NCBI GenBank assembly: GCA_964552015.1
Contig: CAZKFR010000011.1
Coordinates: forward strand, 8,552 to 72,551
Origin: Rhodocaloribacter sp964552015
GTDB taxonomy: Bacteria; Bacteroidota; Rhodothermia; Rhodothermales; ISCAR-4553
DNA length: 64,000 nt
Direction of reading: 5' to 3'
Within the stretch, counting starts at the first letter, position 1. The number at the start of each line of letters is the position of its first letter. A model generated the notes under the pieces. It was not told the origin of the DNA and ran no database searches. It saw only the letters and a program-made list of their open reading frames with translations. A program made the position numbers and the translations under genes. Shown here in pieces: positions 49,357 through 58,237 of this stretch.

Positions 49357-49863
49357 ATGAAACGCGATGCCATGTCCTCGACGACAGGGACCGGCGGGCC
49401 GGTGCCGCGCCGGGTGTTTCTGAAGCAGAGCTGCGCGCTGGCAGCCATCATGGGCCTGACCGGCGGCGGCCTCGTCACGACGCTGGCCGGGTGCGACACC
49501 GCCGGCCCCGACGGGCTCACGACGAACCAGCAGGGCCTTTCCTTCGATGGCACCGTCCTCACCGTCGATACCACGGCGTTCCCGGATCTGACGAAGACCG
49601 GCGGGTTCCTCTGGATCTCCGACGTGGACGTGATCGTCGTGCACACGCCCTCGGGCGAGTACCGGGCCTTCGACTCGGTCTGCCCGCACGAGCAAAACAA
49701 CATCCGCATCTACGAGCAGGCCAACGGCACGTACCGGCTGCGCTGTCCCTCGCACGACTGGACGTTCGACCTGGACGGGCAGCCGACCGGCAAGGCCAAA
49801 CGCGGCACGACCCGCTACCCGCTCACGCAGGAGGGAAACCTGCTCAAAATCACGATACGCTAA
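49357..49863 (+). CDS. Rieske [2Fe-2S] protein with Tat signal, probably lipid-anchored
   Basis: 168 residues. Twin Arg in RRVFLK (18-19) and a hydrophobic stretch ending in LAGC (Cys46) suggest Tat export and lipidation. The Rieske motifs are canonical: Cys109-Pro-His111 and Cys130-Pro-Ser-His133, giving 2 Cys and 2 His ligands. It should carry electrons in the periplasm. TGGAGG lies seven bases before the ATG. It lies between the RND pump and a b561-like protein, an unusual place for a redox protein. Confidence 0.93.
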   Translation: MKRDAMSSTTGTGGPVPRRVFLKQSCALAAIMGLTGGGLVTTLAGCDTAGPDGLTTNQQGLSFDGTVLTVDTTAFPDLTKTGGFLWISDVDVIVVHTPSGEYRAFDSVCPHEQNNIRIYEQANGTYRLRCPSHDWTFDLDGQPTGKAKRGTTRYPLTQEGNLLKITIR

Positions 49864-49878
49864 ACGGGGTGCTGTGTC

Positions 49879-50583
49879 ATGACACGATCCATGCTGTTGA
49901 TGATGCTCCTGATCGGGCTCGGTGCGCACGGAGTCGCCCGGGCGCAGGCAACCGCGTGGCCGGCGGAGGCGCGGGTGGGCCTGGTCACCGGGCCGCACGC
50001 CGGTACGCCCGGGATGGCGTTGCGGCCGATGGCGGGGGCCGGTCTGGTGCGGGACACGACCTGGTCGCCGATCGATACGCTCCGCATGTCGCCCTGGGAA
50101 CGGATCTTCTGGAGCCGGGGCGGGCTGATGCGCCGCACGGGGCTGTTTCCGCTCGATGCCGACCGGCCGGTCAACGATCTGCGGCAGGTGGTGCAGGTGC
50201 GCCGCCGGATGCTCTCGCTGCACCAGGTGCTGGGGCTGGCGACGGTCGGCGTGATGGGGGCCACCGTGGTAGCCGGGCAGATCGCCTACAACGGCAACGG
50301 CAGCGGGTTGCACAAAGCGCTCATCCCCATCACGACAGGCATGTACGGCGCGACGGCCGCCCTCGCCCTGCTTTCCCCGCCGAAGTTGCTCTCGCGCGGC
50401 GGCGGGTGGGACACGGTCAAGGTGCACCGCTGGCTGGCGGTCCTGCATGTGGCCGGCATGATCCTCACCCCCATGCTCGCGCCCGATGACGGCGAGGGCA
50501 ACCGATCCCTGCACCGCACGCTGGGGTATGCCACCTTCGCCACGTTTTCGACCGCGATGCTGGTGGTGACGCTGTTCCGTTGA
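49879..50583 (+). CDS. Four-helix membrane protein, possible b561-like cytochrome
   Basis: 234 residues. The signal-like N-terminus is followed by an 80-residue soluble part and four hydrophobic helices. Each helix has a His at its start (LHQVLG, LHKALI, VHRWLAVLH, LHRTLG), a pattern that would suit two b-type hemes as in cytochrome b561. The family is not certain by sequence alone. It precedes a YceI gene; in E. coli yceI follows yceJ, a b561 homologue, which supports the idea. The inferred role is electron transfer linked to the Rieske protein. Confidence 0.6.
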   Translation: MTRSMLLMMLLIGLGAHGVARAQATAWPAEARVGLVTGPHAGTPGMALRPMAGAGLVRDTTWSPIDTLRMSPWERIFWSRGGLMRRTGLFPLDADRPVNDLRQVVQVRRRMLSLHQVLGLATVGVMGATVVAGQIAYNGNGSGLHKALIPITTGMYGATAALALLSPPKLLSRGGGWDTVKVHRWLAVLHVAGMILTPMLAPDDGEGNRSLHRTLGYATFATFSTAMLVVTLFR

Positions 50584-50595
50584 AGATAAAGAACG

Positions 50596-51177
50596 ATGAT
50601 CATGAGACAGACGATGAAAGGGGGGCTGGTGGTGCTGCTGCTGGTTCTTGTGGGGACCGGCACGGCGCGGGCCCAGGACGGCGGCACGCGTACCCTGAAG
50701 ATCGACCCGGCCGCGAGCGAGATCACCTATGCCATGTCCCACCCGATGCACGACTGGACCGGCACGAGCCGCAAGGTTTCGGGAACGATCCTCGTCGATG
50801 ACGCCGGGCGGGTCGTTGGCGGGACGGTGCAGGCGCCGGTGCTGTCCTTCGACAGCGGCAACGAGAACCGGGACTCGCACATGGCCGAGGTGGTCGAGTT
50901 TTACCTGTATCCCGACGTCCGCTTCGAGGCGGACAGCGTCCGCTACGAGGCGGCGCCGGACTCGGCGGTCGTCTACGGGCGGCTGTCGCTGCACGGGGTC
51001 ACCCGGCCCGTAGCGGTTCCCGTGCGGATCGAGGCGGCCTCCGGGGGGCTCCTGCTCGAAGGGGCCTTCGATGTGACGGTCACCGAGTTCGACATGAAGT
51101 TGCCTTCGCTGCTCGGGATCAAAACGAAGGACTGGATCGGCGTTCGCTTCACGTTGAAAACCGTTCCGGCGGGGTGA
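50596..51177 (+). CDS. YceI-family periplasmic lipocalin-like protein
   Basis: 193 residues. A signal peptide (ending TARAQ) is followed by a YceI domain: the start KIDPAASEITYAMSHPMHDWTG, the middle SGNENRDSHM, LHGVTRPV and the late GIKTKDWIGV. Members bind isoprenoid quinone-like lipids in a beta-barrel. ATG at 50596 with another at 50602. Co-transcribed with the b561-like gene (12-base gap) and followed by tolC (3-base gap). Confidence 0.93.
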   Translation: MIMRQTMKGGLVVLLLVLVGTGTARAQDGGTRTLKIDPAASEITYAMSHPMHDWTGTSRKVSGTILVDDAGRVVGGTVQAPVLSFDSGNENRDSHMAEVVEFYLYPDVRFEADSVRYEAAPDSAVVYGRLSLHGVTRPVAVPVRIEAASGGLLLEGAFDVTVTEFDMKLPSLLGIKTKDWIGVRFTLKTVPAG

Positions 51178-51180
51178 GTC

Positions 51181-52464
51181 ATGCGCGATGGGTGGAGACG
51201 TACGAACGGGAGGCGTCTGTTCGGGGCGCTGATGCTGCTGCTGACGATGCTGGGAGCGGGGAGGCCGCTGCGGGCGCAGCCGGCGCCGGAGCGGCTGGGT
51301 GTGGCCGAGGCCGTCCGCCTGGCCGAGGCGAACAGCCCCGAGTTGAACCGGCTGCGGGCCGCCGTCGAGGCCGCCCGCGCCGCCCGGCTGACGACGCTCG
51401 GCCTCGACGCGCCCACGGTGGCCTACGCCCGAGAAGGCATCGGGGCCGGTGGGTTCAACGAACAGCGGGTGGTCGTCTCGCAGGCGTTCGACTTTCCGAC
51501 GACGGGGATCTACCGCTTTCGCCAGGCCGGCCGTGAGGCGGACGCCCTCGAACGCCGGCTCGACGTGCTGCGCCGCCAGACGAAAGCCCGCGTCAAGCAG
51601 GCCTACACCCGGGTGCTCTACGCCCGCGAGATCGAGCACCTGCGGCAGGAGGAGCTGGCGCTGGCCCATGCCCTCATCGACGCCGTCACGGCGCGCCTCG
51701 AAGTGGGCGAGGCCAGCCCCATCGACCGCATGAAGGCCGACCTGCAACGGGCGCAGGCCCAGGACAACCTCGACGCGGCCCACCGCGACTTCCTCAACGC
51801 CCGCTACGACCTCTTCCGCGCCATCGGCCTCGACCCGGACGCCCAGCGCTACGAGATCGTCTTCCCCGACACGCTGGCCTACGTGCCGGTCGTGATCGAT
51901 CAGGAGGCGGCGCTGGCGCGGCTGGACGGGCAGCCCGAGGTGCGGGAGGCCCTGACCCGCGTCGAGGCGGCCGGCTATGGGGTGCGCGCCGCCCGAAGCA
52001 GCCTGCTGCCCCGCGTGCACCTCAGCTACTGGCCGCAGGACTTCGGCACGGGATACGACTTCCACGCCTTCGAGGTGGGGCTCTCCGTGCCGCTCTGGGG
52101 CTGGCTCGACGGCCGCGGGCGCATCCAGCAGGCCCGCGCCGAGCACCGCCAGCGCCAGTGGGAGGCCGAAGCCGTCCGCCTCGACCTCAAGCGGGCCATC
52201 GAGCAGGCCTGGCACCGCTACGACGCCAGCCGGCAGGTCATCGAACGCTTCAACCAGACCGTGCAGGAACGCGCCGCCACGCTGCTGGCCCTCACCCGCG
52301 AAGGCTACCGCCTCGGCGAGATCGACCTGCTTACCCTGCTCGACACGCAGCGCACCTACCTCGACAGCCAGCTCCGCTTCTACCAGGCGCTGCGCGACTA
52401 CTACCTGGACGTGATCGAACTGGAACGATATCTTGAGCGCGACCTGATCTTTCCGGTAGAATAA
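51181..52464 (+). CDS. TolC-family outer-membrane channel
   Basis: 427 residues. The signal peptide ends near LRAQP; two TolC repeats follow, the first with EAVRLAEANSPELNRLR and the second with YGVRAARSSLLPRVHLSYW. Coiled-coil helices (ARVKQAYTRVLYAREIEHLR and similar) form the periplasmic tunnel. It should complete the tripartite metal efflux pump with the adaptor and CzcA-like protein. It follows the YceI stop by 3 bases. Confidence 0.92.
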   Translation: MRDGWRRTNGRRLFGALMLLLTMLGAGRPLRAQPAPERLGVAEAVRLAEANSPELNRLRAAVEAARAARLTTLGLDAPTVAYAREGIGAGGFNEQRVVVSQAFDFPTTGIYRFRQAGREADALERRLDVLRRQTKARVKQAYTRVLYAREIEHLRQEELALAHALIDAVTARLEVGEASPIDRMKADLQRAQAQDNLDAAHRDFLNARYDLFRAIGLDPDAQRYEIVFPDTLAYVPVVIDQEAALARLDGQPEVREALTRVEAAGYGVRAARSSLLPRVHLSYWPQDFGTGYDFHAFEVGLSVPLWGWLDGRGRIQQARAEHRQRQWEAEAVRLDLKRAIEQAWHRYDASRQVIERFNQTVQERAATLLALTREGYRLGEIDLLTLLDTQRTYLDSQLRFYQALRDYYLDVIELERYLERDLIFPVE

Positions 52465-52573
52465 ACCGCACGAGGGACTCTGCGTTGCTCATCCGGATGG
52501 CCGGGGGATGCGGACTATGCGACCGGCCGTACCGTCGTGACGGCCGCATAACGAACCAACGAGGAACATCGTC

Positions 52574-53065
52574 ATGAACGCTGCTCATCTCCACCTGCTC
52601 GTCAACCACCTGCCGCTCTTCGGTATTCTCTTCGGGCTGCCCTTGCTGGCCTTCGGCTGGTGGCGAGGCCGGGACGGTCTGGTGCGTCTGGCGCTGATCT
52701 TTCTTGTGGTGGCCGGGCTCGGGGCCACGGCTGCCTACTTTTCGGGGGAGGAGGCCGAGGAGATCGTCGAGCACCTGGCCGGTGTCTCGCACGATGCCAT
52801 CGAGGCCCACGAGGATGCCGCCTACTATGCGTTTCTGAGCGCCATCGTGCTGGGTGTGCTGTCGCTGGGGGGGCTGCTGGCCTTCCGGCAGGACTTCCCG
52901 CGCTGGGCGGCCGGGGTGCTCACCGTGCTCGCGCTCGGTGTCTTCGTCCTCATGGCCCGGGCCAACAACCTCGGCGGTCAGATCCGGCACCCCGAGATCC
53001 GGGACGAGCCGACCGCCGCGTCCCCACCACCGGCCTCCGACGACGAGCACGGCGAGGAACACTGA
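52574..53065 (+). CDS. DUF2231-like membrane protein
   Basis: 163 residues with four hydrophobic helices. His residues cluster near the N-terminus (HLHLLVNHLP), in the periplasmic loop (EHLAGVSHDAIEAHED) and at the tail (DDEHGEEH), and could bind metal or heme. The layout SGEEAEEIVEHL between helices is typical of DUF2231 relatives. The function of the family is not known. It is 109 bases after the TolC gene on the same strand. Confidence 0.72.
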   Translation: MNAAHLHLLVNHLPLFGILFGLPLLAFGWWRGRDGLVRLALIFLVVAGLGATAAYFSGEEAEEIVEHLAGVSHDAIEAHEDAAYYAFLSAIVLGVLSLGGLLAFRQDFPRWAAGVLTVLALGVFVLMARANNLGGQIRHPEIRDEPTAASPPPASDDEHGEEH

Positions 53066-53156
53066 CATGAGGCGGCGGGCAACACACCGACGGCACCCTG
53101 CCGCCACCGGTCAAAGCAGGAGGGCAGGATGCCGTCGGGTAAGCCTATGATCCAGG

Positions 53157-53666
53157 TTACTTGGTCGCCAGGGTGCCGCTCAGGATGAGCACGCCGTCGG
53201 CGTTGTACACCTCGACGAGATCGCCGGAGAGCATCTCGGGGATGTCGTCGCGCCGCGAACTCATGTTCAGGTCGCCGAAGCCGTTCACGATCGAGATCGT
53301 GGCACGCATCAGTTCGGTGCCATCGCGGGAGACGACGACCTCGCCCTCCCCATCGACGGAGACGTCCTCGACTTCGGTGCTGAAGCGAGAGCGGTTGCGA
53401 TCGGTGCGGGCTTCGTACTTGGCTTTACCCGAGGCTAGCGGGTCGGTGCTGGTGGCGGAGAGTTCGCCTTCCAGGCGTACCCGGTCCAGGGCAGCCGGAA
53501 CCGGTGTCAGCGCGGCATTCCCCGCCGCCTCGGTGACGACGAACGCGTCGAGATGATCGGTTGCGGCAGGCTGGTCGGGACCGGTCAGACGTTCGGTGCA
53601 GCCGGAGCCGGCGAACAGCACGAGCACGACGAGCAGGGAGGTGGTTCGATGGATGGGGCGTTTCAT
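53157..53666 (-). CDS. Lipoprotein, unknown function
   Basis: 169 residues from the ATG at 53666, where GAGG lies six bases upstream. The signal peptide ends in a lipobox-like FAGSGC. The mature protein is acidic and beta-rich, with repeated charged strands (EVEDVSVDGEGEVVVSRDG) and ends in LSGTLATK. No family recognised. It is convergent with the DUF2231-like gene. Confidence 0.7.
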   Translation of the reverse strand: MKRPIHRTTSLLVVLVLFAGSGCTERLTGPDQPAATDHLDAFVVTEAAGNAALTPVPAALDRVRLEGELSATSTDPLASGKAKYEARTDRNRSRFSTEVEDVSVDGEGEVVVSRDGTELMRATISIVNGFGDLNMSSRRDDIPEMLSGDLVEVYNADGVLILSGTLATK

Positions 53667-54100
53667 GGCAGACCTCGTTGGGTAGGTGAGAGGGGTTGGA
53701 AGGGGTTCAGCGTCCTGCATGTCAAGACCCGTGCCCGAAGGATCTGGGAGGGTGAATAAATGCCATTATAGGCGAAACACCTTCATTTCGAGTCGCGTGG
53801 GCAGCCGACAGGCCGCGCGGGCTGTGCAACGAGAGGTCATCGCCGCGCACGGGATGCGCACCCCGTGTGATGTCGTGCTCGCGGATGAAACGCAGGCGCA
53901 ACGGCGGCATACACAGTCTCAGGTGCCACCATCCCGGAGNNNNNNNNNNNNNNNNNNNNNNNNNNNNNNNNNNNNNNNNNNNNNNNNNNNNNNNNNNNNN
54001 NNNNNNNNNNNNNNNNNNNNNNNNNNNNNNNNNNNNNNNATGAAACGCAGGCGCAACGGCGGCATACACAGTCTCAGGTGCCACCATCCCGGAGACTCCC
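53667..54100. other. Intergenic region with an assembly gap
   Basis: A 434-base space between divergent lipoprotein genes, including 100 N. The minus strand carries TATAAT (53770-53765) upstream of the 53157-53666 gene but no matching -35 box. A GGAG just before 54101 serves the next gene. I see no gene, RNA or repeat otherwise. Confidence 0.6.
53885..54094. repeat. 55-bp identical flanks around the second N gap
   Basis: Bases 53885-53939 and 54040-54094 are identical over 55 positions with 100 N between them (53940-54039), the same geometry as in rng. This points to an unresolved contig overlap. Confidence 0.9.
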
Positions 54101-55048
54101 ATGAAAGCCCTGTTCCTGTTGCTTCCAATCTGCCTGCTGGCGGCCTGCTCGGAGGCCCCCCCGTCGCCCGAGGCGCCGGTCCGGAAGGCTTCGCTCGAAC
54201 ACCCCTCGCCGGCCGTCTCGCCCGACGACTCCCTGTTCGCCGCCTACTGGTATCGCGGCGAGGCCGAACTGACCAGTTACACGCTCGAACAGGCCCGCTA
54301 CGGCGAGATCCATCCGGGCAAGGCCGTCCTGATCTTCGTCACCGAAGACTTCTCCCGGACGAAGCAGGTCAAGCTCGACCGCCCGGAGCAGGCCGGCGAC
54401 GACCGGGTGAAGGTGCTCAAGCTGAACCTCACGAAAAAGTTCAATACGGGCATCTACCCGTATTCGATGATGACCTCCGTCTTCACTCCGGTATACGCGC
54501 GCGAGGCGCCGCACACGCTGAAGGTGACGACGACCTCGCAGGAGTGGTGCGGCCACACCTTCACCCAGTTCAACCTGCGGGACGGGGCCTACCGGGTCGA
54601 GTTGCGCTCCTACTTCGAGTCGGAGGGCGACCAGGACCTGACGCTGGAGCGGGTCTGGCTGGAGGATGAGATCTGGACGCGCATCCGCCTGAACCCCGAC
54701 GCCCTGCCGACGGGGGACGTGCGCATCATTCCCGGGACGATGTACCAGCGCCTGGCCCACCGGCCCCTGGCCGTGACGACGGCCCGGGCCACGCTGACGA
54801 CGCTCGAGACCGGGGAGCGCGCCTACACGCTCACCTACCCCGACGACGACCGGACGCTGACGATCCGGTTCGAGCCGGCGTTTCCGTACGCCATCACCGG
54901 CTGGGAGGAGACCTACCGCAGCGGCTTCGGGGACCGCGCCCGGCGGCTGACGACCCGCGCCACGCGCGACCGGTCGATGATGCTGGCCTACTGGCAGCAC
55001 AACCGCCGCGTTGACGAGGCGCTCCGGGCCGAACTCAACCTGGACTGA
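54101..55048 (+). CDS. Conserved lipoprotein, unknown function
   Basis: 315 residues. The signal peptide has a lipobox (LLAAC). The body is soluble and beta-rich: AAYWYRGEAELTSYTLEQAR, GKAVLIFVTEDFS, KKFNTGIYPYSMMTSVFTPV, TTTSQEWCGHTFTQFNLRDG. As I recall, close relatives in Bacteroidota are sometimes labelled septum formation inhibitor Maf, but no Maf pyrophosphatase motif is present, so that label should not be copied. GGAG is 6-7 bases before the ATG. Confidence 0.8.
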   Translation: MKALFLLLPICLLAACSEAPPSPEAPVRKASLEHPSPAVSPDDSLFAAYWYRGEAELTSYTLEQARYGEIHPGKAVLIFVTEDFSRTKQVKLDRPEQAGDDRVKVLKLNLTKKFNTGIYPYSMMTSVFTPVYAREAPHTLKVTTTSQEWCGHTFTQFNLRDGAYRVELRSYFESEGDQDLTLERVWLEDEIWTRIRLNPDALPTGDVRIIPGTMYQRLAHRPLAVTTARATLTTLETGERAYTLTYPDDDRTLTIRFEPAFPYAITGWEETYRSGFGDRARRLTTRATRDRSMMLAYWQHNRRVDEALRAELNLD

Positions 55049-55057
55049 GGGCGGGCG

Positions 55058-58000
55058 TCAGTCGCCCAGCCGTAGCGGCTCGTAGGTCTTGAACGGCGAG
55101 ACGCCCGCGGCCTCGACGGCCTGCCGGTAGGCGGCCCACGGCCCCGCGAAGAAGGCGTTCGTGGCGTCGAGCACCTCGCGGAGTTTGGTCTCGGCCGCGT
55201 CGAGGGCGACCCGGTCGGCCTGGCCGGGTGCGTCGTAGGCGCTCTGCAGGTACCGGGAGGCCGTCTGCAGGCGCGCCGTCAGCACCTCGGGGTCGCGACG
55301 GATGCCCTGTACCTCCTTGCCCCGGATCTGCTCTTCGATGGCCTTGAGGGAGTCGAGCACGGCCTTGCCCTGCTGCTTGAGGTCTTTCGCCGTCTCGTCG
55401 TCCCGGTCGCCGAGTTGTTGGTTCACCACCTCGACCGCCTCTTTCGCCTCGCGCAGCCGGTCGGCGGCCTCGGTGGCCAGCGCGACGCGGTCCATCCACC
55501 GCCGGATGAGGGCGTCGCGGGCGGCGAGGGCCGCCGGGTCGTAGTCGATCCGCGGGTCCGGGTGGACCGTGACGGTGGTGCTGTCGCGGTGGTCGCCGTG
55601 GCGGAGGCGGACGGTGTAGGTGCCCGGCAGGACGCGCGGCCCGCCCGGCTCGGCGGCGTCCGGCTTCGGCTTCGGCTGCCCGGGGAAGCGGACGCCCCGG
55701 CGGTCGAGCTCCCAGTGGATGCGGTTCAGCCCCGGCTCGGCCGGCCCCCGGAGCGTGCGGATGACCGTGCCGTCGGCGTCGAGGATCTCCACGGTCACCC
55801 GGTCCTTCTTCTTGCGGCCTTCGGCCTTCGCGGTGTCGGCGTCGGCGGCCGCGGCGGGCGGGTTGACGACGTACGTGATCATGGCGCCGTACGGCCGGTT
55901 CTCCCCGGCGAACATGCCCTCGGCGATGAAGCGGGTGCCGGCGGCCTCCTTGTACTCGGCCAGGTAGGCCTCGGGCGGGTCGAAGACGTGGAGCGGTGCG
56001 TCGAGGAGGGCCGCGCCTTCCCGCGCCAGCGCTCGCAGCGGGCGGATGTCGTCCAGGATGAAGACCGAGCGGCCGAAGGTGCCGATGACCAGGTCGTGCT
56101 CGCGCGGGTGGATGACCAGGTCCATCACCGAGGCGGTCGGGACGCCGTGCGTCCACTTCGTCCACGTGCTCCCGCCGTCGATGGAGACGTACAGGCCGAA
56201 CTCGGTGCCGAGGAAGAGCAGGTTGGGCGCCACCGGGTCCTGCTCGACGACGAGCGCATAGCCCCAGACGTCGTTCTCGTCCACCAGGCGTTCCCACGAG
56301 CGGCCGTAGTCGCGAGTGCGGAAGACGTAGGGCGTCCAGTTGTTGCGGCGGTGGTCGTCGAAGACGACGAAGGCCTCGGCCGGGTTGTGCTTCGAGGCCT
56401 CGATGTGAGGCACCCAGGTGCCTTCGGGCACGCCGCGGATGTTGGTCACCACGTTCGTCCACGTCCGGCCGCCGTCGCGCGTGAGCTGCACGTTGCCGTC
56501 GTCGGTGCCCACCCAGAGGACGCCGCGCTCGACGGGGCTCGGAGCGATCGTCAGGATGGTGGTGAAGTTTTCCGCCTGCGTCACGTCGTACGTCAGCCCG
56601 CCGCTCTCGAGCTGGCGCTGCTTCTCCGGGTCGTTCGTCGTCAGGTCGGGCGAGATGATCTCCCACGTGTCGCCCCGGTCCGTGCTCTTGTGGACGAACT
56701 GGCTGCCGTAGTAGATCGTCGCGGGATCGAACGGGTCCACGGCGAAGCCCGCGTTCCAGTTGAACCGCAGCGGGAGGCCCTCGGGGTGGACGGGCTTGAT
56801 GTACTTCTGATGCCCGGTCTCGAGGTCGTACCGCACCAGGTTACCGCCCTGGCTCATGGCGTAGCCGTAGCGCGGGTTCGAGGGGTCCGGGGTGACGTCG
56901 AAGCCATCGCCGAAGGCGACCTCCTCCCAGTAGGCGTTGCGGATGCCGCCCTGGCGCCACACGTACGCTGGCCCACGCCAGGAGCCGTTGTCCTGCAACC
57001 CGCCGAGGACGTTGTAGGGCAGTTCCATGTCCACGTTGATGTGGTAGAACTGCGCGAACGGCAGGTTCTCGACGAAGCGCCAGGTCTTGCCCCGGTCGCG
57101 CGAGATGTACATGCCGCCGTCGTTGCCGTCGTAGATGAGGTTGGGATCCTCCGGATGGATCCACCAGGCGTGGTGGTCGACGTGCACCCGCGAGAAGGGC
57201 AGGTAGGTCTTGAAGCTTTTGCCCCCATCCTCGCTCAGGTTGACGGGCGAGGCCACGTGGTAGACCCGGTTCTCGTTGGCCGGGTCGACGAAGATGTCGT
57301 TGTAATAGAACGGGCGGTTGCTCACCTCGTCTTTGTCGTTGACGAGCCGGAAGGTGAAGCCGCCGTCGTCCGAGCGGTAGAGTGCGTTCTTTTTGGCTTC
57401 GACCAGGGCATAGACGACGTCCGGGTTGCTGCGGGCGATGGCCAGGCCGATGCGGCCGAGCTCGCCCTCGGGCAGGCCGTCCTCGTGGGTGCGCCGCGTC
57501 CACGTCTCGCCGCCGTCGAAGGAGACGAAGAGGCCGGAGCCGGGGCCGCCGGACTTGAAGAACCACGGCCAGCGCCGGAACTCCCACATGGCGGCGATGA
57601 GCTTGTTCGGGTTCGCCGGGTCCATGACCAGGTCGGCGATGCCGGTACGCTCGTTCACGTAGAGGACCTTCCGCCAGGTCTTGCCGCCGTCGGTGGACTT
57701 GAAGACGCCGCGCATCTCCGTTTCGCCCCAGGCCGGCCCCTGCGCGCCGACGAAGACGACGTCCGGGTTGTCCGGATGCACGAGGATGCGGTGGATGTTG
57801 CGCGTCTCGTCGAGGCCGAGGTGGGTCCAGGTGCGGCCACCGTCGATGGACTTGTAGACGCCGTTGCCGCTGGTCTGGCTGTTGCGCGGGTTGCCTTCCC
57901 CGGTGCCCACGTAGAGGATGGACGGGTTCTTCTGGTAGACAGCGATGGCGCCGATGGAGGTGACGGGCTGGTCGTCGAAGAGGGGTTCCCAGTCGATGCC

Positions 58001-58237
58001 GCCGTTGGTGGAGCGCCACAGGCCGCTGGCGGCCCCGCCGACGTAGATGATGTCCGGATCGCTGTGCACGGCGTCGATGGCCGTGACGCGGCCGCTCATG
58101 CCGGCCGGCCCGATGGCGCGGGCTTTCAGACCCGCCAGCTTCGTCGTGTCGAGTTGCTGGGCCGGGGCGAGGACGGGCAGGGTCAGCAGGAACAGAAGAC
58201 CGAAGAACAGGACGCGAACGCGGGGAACGATAGCCAT
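55058..58237 (-). CDS. Secreted BNR/sortilin-like beta-propeller protein (paralogue 2)
   Basis: 1059 residues with a signal peptide (ending LAPAQ). About 11 Asp-boxes (KSIDGGRTW, KSTDGGKTW, VSFDGGETW, LTRDGGRTW and others) form propellers like those of the first copy. A C-terminal domain begins near DPRIDYDPA and is followed by a long coiled coil (about 910-1010). The two proteins share the same architecture and the DPR element before the coiled coil. Neither shows a clear glycosidase active site. It is convergent with the lipoprotein gene by nine bases. Confidence 0.82.
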   Translation of the reverse strand: MAIVPRVRVLFFGLLFLLTLPVLAPAQQLDTTKLAGLKARAIGPAGMSGRVTAIDAVHSDPDIIYVGGAASGLWRSTNGGIDWEPLFDDQPVTSIGAIAVYQKNPSILYVGTGEGNPRNSQTSGNGVYKSIDGGRTWTHLGLDETRNIHRILVHPDNPDVVFVGAQGPAWGETEMRGVFKSTDGGKTWRKVLYVNERTGIADLVMDPANPNKLIAAMWEFRRWPWFFKSGGPGSGLFVSFDGGETWTRRTHEDGLPEGELGRIGLAIARSNPDVVYALVEAKKNALYRSDDGGFTFRLVNDKDEVSNRPFYYNDIFVDPANENRVYHVASPVNLSEDGGKSFKTYLPFSRVHVDHHAWWIHPEDPNLIYDGNDGGMYISRDRGKTWRFVENLPFAQFYHINVDMELPYNVLGGLQDNGSWRGPAYVWRQGGIRNAYWEEVAFGDGFDVTPDPSNPRYGYAMSQGGNLVRYDLETGHQKYIKPVHPEGLPLRFNWNAGFAVDPFDPATIYYGSQFVHKSTDRGDTWEIISPDLTTNDPEKQRQLESGGLTYDVTQAENFTTILTIAPSPVERGVLWVGTDDGNVQLTRDGGRTWTNVVTNIRGVPEGTWVPHIEASKHNPAEAFVVFDDHRRNNWTPYVFRTRDYGRSWERLVDENDVWGYALVVEQDPVAPNLLFLGTEFGLYVSIDGGSTWTKWTHGVPTASVMDLVIHPREHDLVIGTFGRSVFILDDIRPLRALAREGAALLDAPLHVFDPPEAYLAEYKEAAGTRFIAEGMFAGENRPYGAMITYVVNPPAAAADADTAKAEGRKKKDRVTVEILDADGTVIRTLRGPAEPGLNRIHWELDRRGVRFPGQPKPKPDAAEPGGPRVLPGTYTVRLRHGDHRDSTTVTVHPDPRIDYDPAALAARDALIRRWMDRVALATEAADRLREAKEAVEVVNQQLGDRDDETAKDLKQQGKAVLDSLKAIEEQIRGKEVQGIRRDPEVLTARLQTASRYLQSAYDAPGQADRVALDAAETKLREVLDATNAFFAGPWAAYRQAVEAAGVSPFKTYEPLRLGD

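Noticed and set aside
53885..54094. Identical 55-bp flanks as a transposon target duplication
   Set aside because: 55 bp is far longer than usual target duplications, the same size occurs at an unrelated gap, and there is no transposase or inverted repeat.
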